Assembly (NCBI GenBank): GCA_021160945.1
Contig: JAGHBQ010000061.1
Span: forward strand, 1-12,563
Reading direction: 5' to 3'
DNA length: 12,563 nt
Source of the DNA: Thermoplasmata archaeon
Lineage (GTDB): Archaea > Thermoplasmatota > Thermoplasmata > Thermoplasmatales > Aciduliprofundaceae
Shown piece by piece: positions 5,807 through 12,563 of the stretch (position 1 is the stretch's first letter; each line of letters starts with the position of its first letter). The notes under the pieces are model-generated. The model was not told the origin of the DNA, did not search any database, and saw only the letters and a list, made by a program, of their open reading frames with translations. Made by a program: the position numbers and the translations under genes.

Positions 5807-7036
5807 ATGGCCACCATAGTTGAAAAAATATTGCAGATGCATTCAAAGGAGAGAGCAAGTGCAGGAGATATTGTATGGATAGATTTGGACATCATTACAG
5901 CAAGAGAATTTGGGGGTCCGAATGTGGTAAAACATCTTAAAAAACATTTCTCTGGAAACTATGTTGCTAAACCTGAGAGTACTTTCTTTACCTTTGATTT
6001 GAGCGTCCCTGCCAAGACTCTAAAATATGCATTAGCCCAAGATGTATGTAGAAAATTCGCAAAGGAAACCGGAATAAAGGTATTCGACATCAATCAGGGG
6101 ATTGGAACTCATGTGCTTATTGATAAGGGCATAATCACACCAGGGATGACTGCCGTGGGTACAGATTCTCATTATAATATTCTTGGTGCCATAGGAGCCT
6201 TTGGACAAGGTATGGGTGATAAGGATATAGCGTTTGCATTCAAAACGGGCAAAACATGGTTTGAAGTGCCCTACACAATGAAAGTCACCGTGGAGGGAAA
6301 ATATGATTTCCCCACAGTGGCAAGAGATCTTACATTTGCAGTTATGAAAGAGCTTGGTGCTGCAGGTGCTCTGGGCAAGGCTATTGAATATTATGGAAAT
6401 GCCATAGAGAACTTGAGCATAGATGGCAGAATAACCCTGGCATCACAAACCACAGAGATGGGGGGAATAATAGGCTTCCCTCCAATGGATGAAAAGTTGA
6501 AGAATTTCTATGCTTCCCGTAATATTGATTTTAAGCCTGTAACAGCGGATAAGGATGCGGAGTATGTGGATGACATCCACATAGATGTGGACAACCTTGA
6601 ACCTTTAATGGCCCTTCCACCAAATCCTTGTAATGTAAAACCTGTAAGCGAATTAGAAGGCACAGAGATAGATGGTGCTTTCATAGGCTCCTGCACCAAT
6701 GGAAGATATGAAGATCTGATAGCCGCTGCAAGGGTTTTGAAGGGAAAGAAGGTAAAAGTACCCCTCACAATCACGCCCACCACCCGCGAGGTATGGCTGA
6801 GAATAATGGAAGAGGGAATATGGAAAATATTTGCCAGGGCAGGTGCGGTTCTCACCAATCCAGGATGCGGAGGATGTGCAGAAGGAATGGCTGGACTGAT
6901 CGGAGATGAGATATACTTAAGCACCACCAATCGCAATTATCCTGGAAAACAGGGTCCTGGAAAGCTCTATCTAGTATCCCCGGTAATAGCGGCTGCCAGT
7001 GCCATAGAAGGAAAGGTCACCATCCCGAAGATGTGA
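5807..7036 (+). CDS. Divergent aconitase-superfamily large subunit (LeuC/homoaconitase-like)
   Basis: [4Fe-4S] hydro-lyase large subunit related to 3-isopropylmalate dehydratase LeuC and homoaconitase HacA, which isomerise 2- to 3-hydroxyacids by dehydration and rehydration with a separate small subunit. It has 409 aa. The three cluster cysteines are present: Cys296 (GSCTN), Cys354 and Cys357 (NPGCGGCAEG). TDSH (119-122), TTEMGGIIG (215-223) and TTNRNYPGKQG (373-383) are also recognisable. Departures from LeuC/HacA: the usual D-H-x-V-P reads DLSVP (64-68), the DSHTxTHGAFG segment reads DSHYNILGAIG, and the last arginine of the NRNFxGRxG loop is Lys. No small subunit lies nearby. ATG 5807 is chosen over an in-frame TTG at 5792, with a weak TATA-like CTTATCTAT (5779-5787) about 25 bp upstream. 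The fold is certain; the substrate is not. Confidence 0.85.
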   Translation: MATIVEKILQMHSKERASAGDIVWIDLDIITAREFGGPNVVKHLKKHFSGNYVAKPESTFFTFDLSVPAKTLKYALAQDVCRKFAKETGIKVFDINQGIGTHVLIDKGIITPGMTAVGTDSHYNILGAIGAFGQGMGDKDIAFAFKTGKTWFEVPYTMKVTVEGKYDFPTVARDLTFAVMKELGAAGALGKAIEYYGNAIENLSIDGRITLASQTTEMGGIIGFPPMDEKLKNFYASRNIDFKPVTADKDAEYVDDIHIDVDNLEPLMALPPNPCNVKPVSELEGTEIDGAFIGSCTNGRYEDLIAAARVLKGKKVKVPLTITPTTREVWLRIMEEGIWKIFARAGAVLTNPGCGGCAEGMAGLIGDEIYLSTTNRNYPGKQGPGKLYLVSPVIAAASAIEGKVTIPKM

Positions 7037-7037
7037 T

Positions 7038-7475
7038 ATGAAGGTTCTAATGGGCATAGGCAATGAACTTCGTGGTGACGATGCTGTTGGGATATATGTA
7101 GCAAGAAATTTCAGGAAGGAAGGCTGGCATGTGATCGAAGCAGGTCAGGTTCCAGAAGATTTTACCTCTGAGATTAAGAGACTTAGACCGGAGCTCCTTG
7201 TTCTGGTAGATGCTGCCTTGATGGGTCTTGAGCCAGGAGAGGTAAGGATAGTACCTGTGGAGAAAATACCAAAAGTTGCATTCAGCACCCATGGAATGCC
7301 TCTGTCATTTTTTATTGAATTCCTCTCGGATTCAGTGAGCGAGATTATCTTGATAGGCATACAACCAAAAACCCTTGAATTTGGGGCATCACTTACCAAT
7401 GAGGTGAAAAAAAGCGCCAATAAATTGCTCTCTCTCTTAAAAAGCGGAAAATTTAAAAACATTGAGATTTTATAA
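7038..7475 (+). CDS. hycI: HycI-type [NiFe]-hydrogenase maturation endopeptidase
   Basis: Small cytoplasmic protease (145 aa) of the HycI/HybD family. It removes the C-terminal extension of a [NiFe]-hydrogenase large subunit once nickel is inserted; HycI-like members serve group 4, Ech/Mbh/FHL-type enzymes. Residues expected to contact nickel are Asp15 in GNELRGDD, Asp58 in LVDAA and His85 in STHGMPLSFFIE. Further HycI-like stretches are RPELLVLVDAALMGLEPGEVR (50-70) and IILIGIQP (103-110). It starts 1 nt after the stop of the aconitase-family gene, so the two are almost certainly co-transcribed, although no functional link is known and no hydrogenase gene is in the window. Its presence implies that the organism makes a membrane-bound [NiFe]-hydrogenase encoded elsewhere. 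Confidence 0.9.
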   Translation: MKVLMGIGNELRGDDAVGIYVARNFRKEGWHVIEAGQVPEDFTSEIKRLRPELLVLVDAALMGLEPGEVRIVPVEKIPKVAFSTHGMPLSFFIEFLSDSVSEIILIGIQPKTLEFGASLTNEVKKSANKLLSLLKSGKFKNIEIL

Positions 7476-7491
7476 AATTTCAAAAAAGAAA

Positions 7492-7501
7492 GCTTTTAAT
7501 A
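7492..7501 (+). promoter_or_regulatory. TATA-like promoter element of the glycosyltransferase cluster
   Basis: GCTTTTAATA is centred about 26 bp before the GTG at 7523, in a 47-bp gap after hycI. There is no Shine-Dalgarno before that GTG, only a pyrimidine-rich stretch, so a leaderless transcript is likely. This marks the start of a new transcription unit covering the glycosyltransferase and flippase genes. Confidence 0.5.
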
Positions 7502-7522
7502 CCCTCATCTTTTTCCCCTTCT

Positions 7523-8572
7523 GTGAAAATAGGATTTGGCGTGTGCTCTCTGGGCATTGGGCATGCTACAAGAAGTATACCTTTAATAAAAAAACTTATG
7601 GATGAGGGACACGAAGTGATAATTATATCCCATGGGAGAGCCTTAACTCTCCTTAAAAAAGAATTTCCAGACATAAAAATATATGAGCTGGAGGATTTCC
7701 CAATAAAATATCCAGAAAAAGCTCATCAGTTCATTCCCTATTTCTTTGCCCAGTCAAACAAGATTTTAAAAAATCTCATCTCCTCACATCAAACATTTTT
7801 AAAAATTCATGAGAGAGAAAATTTTGATATGATAATTTCCGATAGCCGATTTGATATATTTCACCGCTCGCTTCCATCTTTTCTGATTATTCATCAACTT
7901 AGGGTTATGGTCCCTTTCCTTGGAGATTTGGTTCTCTTGTACAATCTTTACATGTCCAAATACTTCACAAAATTTATCGTGCCAGATTTTGAAAAAGATT
8001 CACTTTCCGGGGAAATGTCACATGAGCTGCGTTTATTTCCTATGGAGAAGATCAACTACATAGGCCCATTATCCTCTTTCCGCAGAAGAGAGCTCAAGCG
8101 AGATATAGATGTAATGATCTCCATTTCCGGCCCTGAACCTCAGAGAACTCTTCTAGAAAAAAGTGTTCTAGCTCAACTGGATTCACTCACGGGAAATGTT
8201 ATTGTTACCCTCGGAAAGCCAGAGAGCCATATTACTGGAAAAAGCAATGTATATGGCTACTTACCCATAGAGAAAAGAGAGGAGTTTATGAACAGAAGTA
8301 AACTTATAATCTCCCGTTCGGGGTACTCAACAATAATGGACCTCTATGTTATAGGGGGAAAGGCCATGTTCATTCCCACTCCTGGACAGCCAGAGCAGGA
8401 ATATCTCGCGAGATATCTTGAAAAGAAAGGGATGGCTGGCTATACTCATCAGGATAATCTGGATTTGAAGAATCTTGTAGAAAGAGCAAAATATTATGAG
8501 GGTTTTAAAGGAGACTATGATGCATCAAAATCTGTAGAAAACTTCCTCAGGGTGATATCAGAATGGAGCTAA
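7523..8572 (+). CDS. GT-B glycosyltransferase, MJ1255-like (MurG/GT28-related)
   Basis: Predicted inverting glycosyltransferase moving a sugar from a nucleotide sugar to a lipid or lipid-linked acceptor on the cytoplasmic face of the membrane; 349 aa. The N-terminal acceptor domain begins with a glycine-rich loop, CSLGIGHATRSIPLI (8-22), typical of GT28/MurG relatives, and contains ISDSRFDI (105-112). The C-terminal donor domain has VYGYLPIEKREEFM (243-256), SRSGYSTIMDL (264-274, nucleotide-sugar contact region) and TPGQPEQEYLA (286-296), matching the MurG-type pattern. The Pro-Phe-Leu-Gly-Asp hydrophobic stretch (131-142) may touch the membrane. The start is a GTG 26 bp after a TATA box. Its 3' end overlaps the flippase-like gene by 10 nt. 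The donor could be UDP-GlcNAc, supplied through GlmM, but that is inference. Confidence 0.85.
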   Translation: MKIGFGVCSLGIGHATRSIPLIKKLMDEGHEVIIISHGRALTLLKKEFPDIKIYELEDFPIKYPEKAHQFIPYFFAQSNKILKNLISSHQTFLKIHERENFDMIISDSRFDIFHRSLPSFLIIHQLRVMVPFLGDLVLLYNLYMSKYFTKFIVPDFEKDSLSGEMSHELRLFPMEKINYIGPLSSFRRRELKRDIDVMISISGPEPQRTLLEKSVLAQLDSLTGNVIVTLGKPESHITGKSNVYGYLPIEKREEFMNRSKLIISRSGYSTIMDLYVIGGKAMFIPTPGQPEQEYLARYLEKKGMAGYTHQDNLDLKNLVERAKYYEGFKGDYDASKSVENFLRVISEWS

Positions 8573-9570
8573 AAAAATGGCGCCGATGGCTTATAGCCTC
8601 CATACTTATAAGTGCAGCCTCCCTTGCCATAATATTTATGCTTACATCCACCCAGCGCGCTATTCCATTAATTATTCATACCTCCCCTCTGTTCCTTCTC
8701 ATCATTCTTATTATACACACCCTCCACTGGTTTTTCTGGGCTTTGAGAATAAAAATTATGGCCCATGCCTTGGGAGATAAGATTTCCTTTACCTGGGCAT
8801 TTCGCATTGTGATGGTTAACCTTTTTATGGCCTCTATAACCCCCTCCTCATTTGGAGGCGAACCTTCGAGAATTTATATGCTTTCACAGAGAAATCTCAG
8901 CGGTGGAGATGCCACTGCTTTAACCTTGGGTGAGAGACTTATAGACTTTATATTCTTTGGCGTGGCGCTGCCCATTATGTTCATTCTACTTGGAATTACC
9001 ATAAATCTTAAAGACCTACAATATGAGCTTCTTGCTGCTGCACTCATCTTTATATTTGGAGGTTTTTTTCTCCTTTTTATAGTTACCCATGCTTCCTGGT
9101 TTAAAAAACGTATAAGAAAGTTTGAAAGAGTTGTAAGATTATTGGTGAAAAATGAGGAAAGAAGAAAAAATGTCATGAAAAAGATAGAGAGAGAATTTGA
9201 TTCCTTTGTAAAAGGAATGGTGGTAATCTTCAAGAGAAAATGGCTTTATTTCTTGGGTGCTTTGGGTGCCACAGTGGTTATGTGGGTGGCAGACTTTTCC
9301 ATTCCTTCTTTAATTCTACTTGCCTTAGGACATCAACCTTTCTGGCTCCTATCCATAACATTTCAGATGATAATACTTTTGATTACCATTGTACCCATAT
9401 CGCCTGGTGGAAGTGGACTTGCAGAATTTTCCGCCTATTTTCTTTATTCCCAGAAATTACCCAAAGATCTTGTGGGTGCTGTTGTTATTCTCTGGAGAAT
9501 ACTGACTTTTTATATGAACCTCTTTGTAGGTCTTGCCTTCACACTCCATTACATTAAAAAGGGAAAGTAG
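8563..9570 (+). CDS. Flippase-like integral membrane protein (UPF0104 / LPG-synthase TM-domain family)
   Basis: Multi-pass membrane protein of 335 aa with about eight hydrophobic segments (roughly 9-28, 41-61, 80-95, 128-146, 156-174, 226-246, 262-280, 304-328) and a basic cytoplasmic loop at about 178-227. Family signatures are TPSSFGGEPSRIYM (93-106), GERLIDF (123-129) and SPGGSGLAEF (280-289), as in the lysylphosphatidylglycerol-synthase TM region and the C-terminal half of archaeal AglD. Members are thought to move lipid-linked sugars or aminoacyl-lipids across the membrane. The ATG lies inside the end of the glycosyltransferase gene (10-nt overlap), with AGGGTGAT just upstream as ribosome binding site, so the two are probably translationally coupled. 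A glycolipid synthase plus flippase pair is the natural reading; the cargo is not identifiable. Confidence 0.85.
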   Translation: MELKKWRRWLIASILISAASLAIIFMLTSTQRAIPLIIHTSPLFLLIILIIHTLHWFFWALRIKIMAHALGDKISFTWAFRIVMVNLFMASITPSSFGGEPSRIYMLSQRNLSGGDATALTLGERLIDFIFFGVALPIMFILLGITINLKDLQYELLAAALIFIFGGFFLLFIVTHASWFKKRIRKFERVVRLLVKNEERRKNVMKKIEREFDSFVKGMVVIFKRKWLYFLGALGATVVMWVADFSIPSLILLALGHQPFWLLSITFQMIILLITIVPISPGGSGLAEFSAYFLYSQKLPKDLVGAVVILWRILTFYMNLFVGLAFTLHYIKKGK

Positions 9571-9607
9571 GAAAAGGTAAATAAAAATAAAGCATTGGGG
9601 AATAGAA

Positions 9608-11317
9608 ATGACACAGGTAGAGGAGAAATACGTGCTCAATCTTCGCAAACACCTGCCTAAAAAAACACCGTCTTTTACATTTACCTTTATTCTTTCCACC
9701 CTTTTTATTCTCTTTTTCTCATACATCACTTCACTAGATTTTATGAAGGCGTTTCTCCTCTTTGCTGTTCCATATATACTCATAACCTTCATTGATTATG
9801 CAATAATTCGTTTATCTAATATTTATTTTCCCATCAATAGGATATCCAGTCTTAATATCCTTGTCTTCTTTTTTTCACTCCTACTCTTCATCTTATTTCG
9901 CATTATCTTTCCCTTTTTCTTTTCCTTCTTTCTAGCATTTTCCTCTTTAATTTACGGAAGACACCTGATCTATTATGTCTTCCTCCATAATAGAAAATAT
10001 CTTAAGCTTTCGATGAGTTTATTTTACAATATCCTCTATATCATAATCTCTCTCATCTTTTTTAGAGAGTATGCTTTGCCCTATGCCATCTCAACTTTGA
10101 TTTACTGGATGGCTGCAAATCTGACCCTTAAATTTTCTGTTTCGCGCTTCATCAAAGAATTTGGTGAAAATCCCCTCTGGTTCGTATCCTCTTTTATAAA
10201 TTACCTCGCCAAGAAGGATAGGGAGTGTGAGGATGTACATGATATAAATGGATTCTTCAAAAAAATATATACGAAAAGAGAGGTACCCGTGACCCTGCTG
10301 GGATTTCACAGAAAAGATGGTTCTCTCAAAACTTTATTTGTGTTCCCATATATTCATCCCGGACCCTTCGGTAATGTGGGCGGAAGTAATCTACCGAACA
10401 AACTTGAAAAATACACGGAATTGAAAAATTTGATGGTATTTCACACAACCACAACCCACGATGACAATATGGCCACAGAGGAGGATGTGAAAAAGATAGC
10501 CAAAATTGTGAGCGAATATAAGAGCAAAGGGAAATACAGCAGAATGAGTGATTTAAAAAGATTTACCGTGGAAAATATTGATATTGCGCTTCAAATTTTT
10601 GGAAAATGCCCTTTAATATTTCTTTTGCCTACCCGATACGTATTTGATGATGTGGATTTCAGGACAGGAATGAGTATAAGGAGGAAGCTCATTGCCCCTT
10701 GGAATGAAGTAATCGTGGTTGATGCTCACAACAATTTTGATGAAGATGCACTTCCTCTCGCTCTGAGTGCCCATCATATTAATATCATAAAAAAAATTTT
10801 GAAGGATGTCGCCGTGGATAAGCCCATAAAAATGGGATATGGATCAAAAACTTTTGAGGGGAGAAGCATTGGGCCCGGAGGGGTAAAGGTAGCCGTATTT
10901 CTATACGGAGAAAAAAAGATAGCTTATATACTGCTGGACGGTAATAACATAAAAAGGGGCCTGAGAGATAGAATAAGAGAGAGAGCATTGAAAATCGTGG
11001 ACGATGCGGAGGTGTTTTCCACTGACAATCATATTGTAAATTACGATTTTTTGGATCTCAATCCTGTTGGAGATAAAGATAACTGGGATAACATAATTGC
11101 AAATGTTGAAGTTGCGCTCAAAGAGGCCCTGAGGAATGTAGAGGTGGTGTATGTTGATACTTACACCAAAAAAGTAGTACTTAATATGGCCACCAGGGGA
11201 CAACTGCATAAGATCACTGAGATAACAAAAATGAGTGTGGGAAGGGCAAAAATTGTTGCACCATTATCTCTGCTCCTCAGTATACTCTTCTCCATCCTTT
11301 TATTTATGTACCTATAA
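9608..11317 (+). CDS. DUF2070 archaeal membrane protein with His/Asp-rich soluble domain
   Basis: Archaea-specific uncharacterised family (DUF2070); 569 aa. The first ~200 residues carry about six or seven hydrophobic, Phe-rich helices (about 23-40, 46-64, 82-98, 100-117, 136-152, 157-173). Residues about 205-545 form a soluble domain, and a final helix (550-568) returns to the membrane. The soluble domain holds polar motifs: YIHPGPFGNVGGSNLP (248-263), FHTTTTHDDN (278-287), VVDAHNNF (370-377), GYGSKTFEGRSIGPGG (410-425) and STDNHIVNYD (471-480). So many His, Asp and Asn residues in short motifs suggest a metal-dependent active site, which is my inference; no function is established to my knowledge. 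The gene starts 37 nt after the flippase gene, with GGGG before the ATG at 9608 and an A/T-rich stretch (9580-9592), so it may belong to the same unit or have its own promoter. Confidence 0.85.
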   Translation: MTQVEEKYVLNLRKHLPKKTPSFTFTFILSTLFILFFSYITSLDFMKAFLLFAVPYILITFIDYAIIRLSNIYFPINRISSLNILVFFFSLLLFILFRIIFPFFFSFFLAFSSLIYGRHLIYYVFLHNRKYLKLSMSLFYNILYIIISLIFFREYALPYAISTLIYWMAANLTLKFSVSRFIKEFGENPLWFVSSFINYLAKKDRECEDVHDINGFFKKIYTKREVPVTLLGFHRKDGSLKTLFVFPYIHPGPFGNVGGSNLPNKLEKYTELKNLMVFHTTTTHDDNMATEEDVKKIAKIVSEYKSKGKYSRMSDLKRFTVENIDIALQIFGKCPLIFLLPTRYVFDDVDFRTGMSIRRKLIAPWNEVIVVDAHNNFDEDALPLALSAHHINIIKKILKDVAVDKPIKMGYGSKTFEGRSIGPGGVKVAVFLYGEKKIAYILLDGNNIKRGLRDRIRERALKIVDDAEVFSTDNHIVNYDFLDLNPVGDKDNWDNIIANVEVALKEALRNVEVVYVDTYTKKVVLNMATRGQLHKITEITKMSVGRAKIVAPLSLLLSILFSILLFMYL

Positions 11318-11324
11318 GATGTTA

Positions 11325-11336
11325 GTGTTACAACAC
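11325..11336. promoter_or_regulatory. Inverted repeat upstream of the flavoenzyme promoter
   Basis: GTGTT-AC-AACAC is a perfect 5-bp inverted repeat with a 2-nt centre. It lies 9-15 bp upstream of the TATA-like element of the next gene, where archaeal activators or repressors often bind. It is short enough to be chance, and there is no T-run to make it a terminator of the preceding gene. Confidence 0.25.
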
Positions 11337-11344
11337 GCTCGGCG

Positions 11345-11358
11345 AAATTTAATTTAAT
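11345..11358 (+). promoter_or_regulatory. TATA-like promoter element of the flavoenzyme gene
   Basis: AAATTTAATTTAAT is centred about 26 bp before the ATG at 11378 and is preceded by GGCG, resembling a BRE-plus-TATA arrangement. No Shine-Dalgarno lies before the ATG (the bases are CCCCCTT), so leaderless transcription is likely. Confidence 0.5.
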
Positions 11359-11377
11359 CCAAAAGTTATTCCCCCTT

Positions 11378-12563
11378 ATGATAGTTATAATTGGTCTGGG
11401 CACGGGCGGCATCTATGCCGCAAGATGGGCAAGCAGAATTAACAGAAGAGAAGAAATAATGATTATTGAGAGAAGAGGTTATGAAACTTACTCCCCTTGC
11501 TCCATACCGCTGGTTGTGGAAGGAGCTATTGACGTTAATGAAATCATACATCCATTTCCAAGAACACCAAGAATACATCTGCTCCTTGAGCATGAAGCTG
11601 TTGAAATATTGCCTGATGAGAAAAAGGTGAGATACCGCAAAATAGGTGAGGAAGAGATAAAGGAAGTAAGCTATGATAAACTGATTTTCGGAGCAGGAGC
11701 GAATCCTGCCATACCTCCAATAAGGGGAGTTGATAAGAAAGGAGTTTTCACTGTTAGAACGGTTGAAGATGCAATAGCCATCACTGAATGGGCAAAGAAG
11801 AGTAAAAGGGCCCTTGTGGTGGGAGCTGGAGCTATAGGAATGGAGATGGCCTATGCATTGAGAAAAAGAGGGCTTGATGTAACAGTGGTGGAGATGCTCT
11901 CTCACCCTTTCCCACGAAATTTAGACAAAGATATGGCATCAATTGTAACCAATATGCTCACTAATATGGGTATAAAGTGCTATTTTAACAGTAAAGTTGA
12001 GGAAATAAAAGGTGATAAAGAAGTTCATGGTGCAATAGTGAATGGCGAAGAGATAGAAACTGATATAGTCATAATAAGCGCAGGAGTTCGCCCTAACACT
12101 TCATTGTTAAAGGGAAAGGTGAATATGGATGAAAGGGGTTTCATTATCGTGAATGAGAGAATGGAGACTTCCAACAAAGACATATATGCTGTAGGAGATT
12201 GTGTTAGAACGCCATGTGGTGTGATGCAACTAGCCACCATTGCAGCAAGAGAAGGCACTGTGGCAGGAATAAACGCAGCAGGTGGAAACGCAGTATATAC
12301 TCTATCCACTGGAGCGTTTGTGTCAGCCATGGGCAATTTTGAGGTGGCCTGTGTAGGAGAAAGAGGAGAGGTAAGTGGTCGAGGGCATTCCACAGTAACT
12401 CCTTACTCCAAGAGAGATGTATACGTAAAGATATATGCAGATAAAGAGGGAAACATCAAAGGTGCGCAGGCAGTGGGCTATCAAGCGTCAAAGAAAATAG
12501 ATGTGATTTCTGCCTTAATGCGGGTTGAAGGAAAGATTTGGGACATTGCCTTCATGGAGCACG
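11378..12563 (+). CDS. CoA-disulfide reductase / NADH oxidase-type flavoprotein, 3'-truncated
   Basis: FAD-dependent pyridine-nucleotide disulfide oxidoreductase with a single redox cysteine; relatives reduce CoA disulfide, polysulfide or O2 with NAD(P)H. The frame is open to the window end (395 complete codons), lacking about the last 50 of a usual ~440-450. Domains in order: an FAD Rossmann motif GLGTGG (6-11), unusual where relatives read GGxAAG; the redox-active Cys41 in YSPCSIP; the NAD(P)H-binding GAGAIG (149-154), with Glu172 at the end of strand 2 favouring NADH; a second FAD motif IYAVGDC (269-275); and the start of the dimerisation domain, including GAFVSAMGNFEVACVG (312-327). The single-Cys SPCxIP arrangement separates it from glutathione-reductase types (CxxxxC). 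The start is set by a TATA box 26 bp upstream. CoA-disulfide versus sulfur or oxygen reduction cannot be decided here. Confidence 0.88.
   Translation, partial: MIVIIGLGTGGIYAARWASRINRREEIMIIERRGYETYSPCSIPLVVEGAIDVNEIIHPFPRTPRIHLLLEHEAVEILPDEKKVRYRKIGEEEIKEVSYDKLIFGAGANPAIPPIRGVDKKGVFTVRTVEDAIAITEWAKKSKRALVVGAGAIGMEMAYALRKRGLDVTVVEMLSHPFPRNLDKDMASIVTNMLTNMGIKCYFNSKVEEIKGDKEVHGAIVNGEEIETDIVIISAGVRPNTSLLKGKVNMDERGFIIVNERMETSNKDIYAVGDCVRTPCGVMQLATIAAREGTVAGINAAGGNAVYTLSTGAFVSAMGNFEVACVGERGEVSGRGHSTVTPYSKRDVYVKIYADKEGNIKGAQAVGYQASKKIDVISALMRVEGKIWDIAFMEH

Noticed and set aside
5807..7036. AcnX-type phosphomevalonate dehydratase large subunit
   Set aside because: The GSCTN and PGCGGC cysteine motifs and the TTNRNY loop are those of LeuC/HacA/aconitase-type proteins. 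AcnX proteins have a different sequence pattern.
11366..11905. 179-codon minus-strand open frame opposite the flavoenzyme
   Set aside because: The plus strand carries clear FAD, NAD and redox-cysteine motifs over the same bases. The minus-strand product is Ser/Tyr/His-rich and unlike a protein family.
1..12563. CRISPR array, insertion sequence, prophage, tRNA or rRNA
   Set aside because: No regularly spaced repeats, transposase or integrase-like proteins, phage genes or cloverleaf-like sequences were seen on reading both strands.

Overview
The window looks like a chromosomal segment of a euryarchaeon with moderately low GC. Thermoplasmatota, perhaps an Aciduliprofundum (DHVE2)-like lineage, is my best guess. 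The evidence is typically archaeal protein families (a DUF2070 membrane protein, a short GlmM-type phosphohexomutase, an MJ1255-type glycosyltransferase, an AglD-like flippase), AGA/AGG- and ATA-rich codon use, and several genes with an A/T-rich TATA-like box about 25 bp before the start codon and no Shine-Dalgarno, as expected for leaderless transcripts. Genes inside operons do carry GGTGA- or GAGG-type ribosome binding sites. The lineage is inferred from style, not from a search.

Layout. (1) 3-1103 (+): 3' part of an S9-family acylaminoacyl-peptidase-type serine peptidase, cut by the window start. (2) 1104-1336: a gap holding an apparent minus-strand gene start (TATA box, Shine-Dalgarno, ATG) that runs into the antisense of the peptidase, probably a truncated gene. 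(3) 1337-2692 (+): GlmM-type phosphohexomutase. (4) 2693-2967: a convergent gap with coding-like minus-strand sequence, probably a relic. (5) 4744-2968 (-): overlapping pair of MtnA-type sugar-phosphate isomerase and a class I SAM-dependent methyltransferase. (6) A divergent promoter region of about 90 bp, then 4838-5770 (+): D-2-hydroxyacid dehydrogenase-like protein. (7) 5807-7475 (+): a divergent LeuC/homoaconitase-type large subunit, followed after 1 nt by a HycI-type hydrogenase maturation protease. (8) 7523-11317 (+): MJ1255-type glycosyltransferase, overlapping flippase-like membrane protein, and DUF2070 membrane protein. (9) 11378-end (+): N-terminal 395 codons of a CoA-disulfide-reductase/NADH-oxidase-type flavoenzyme, running off the window.

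How the genes may work together. GlmM supplies glucosamine-1-phosphate for UDP-GlcNAc, and the glycosyltransferase/flippase pair fits synthesis and flipping of a lipid-linked sugar. The adjoining DUF2070 protein may serve the same membrane process, but this is inferred only from proximity. MtnA and the methyltransferase overlap and must be co-expressed, which suggests a link to SAM or methylthio-nucleoside recycling. The LeuC-like subunit has no small-subunit partner here and has lost residues typical of the family, so its substrate is open.

No rRNA, tRNA, CRISPR array, insertion sequence or prophage was seen. The window is mostly ordinary chromosome. The least explained parts are the DUF2070 protein, the divergent aconitase-family subunit and the two relic-like gaps.
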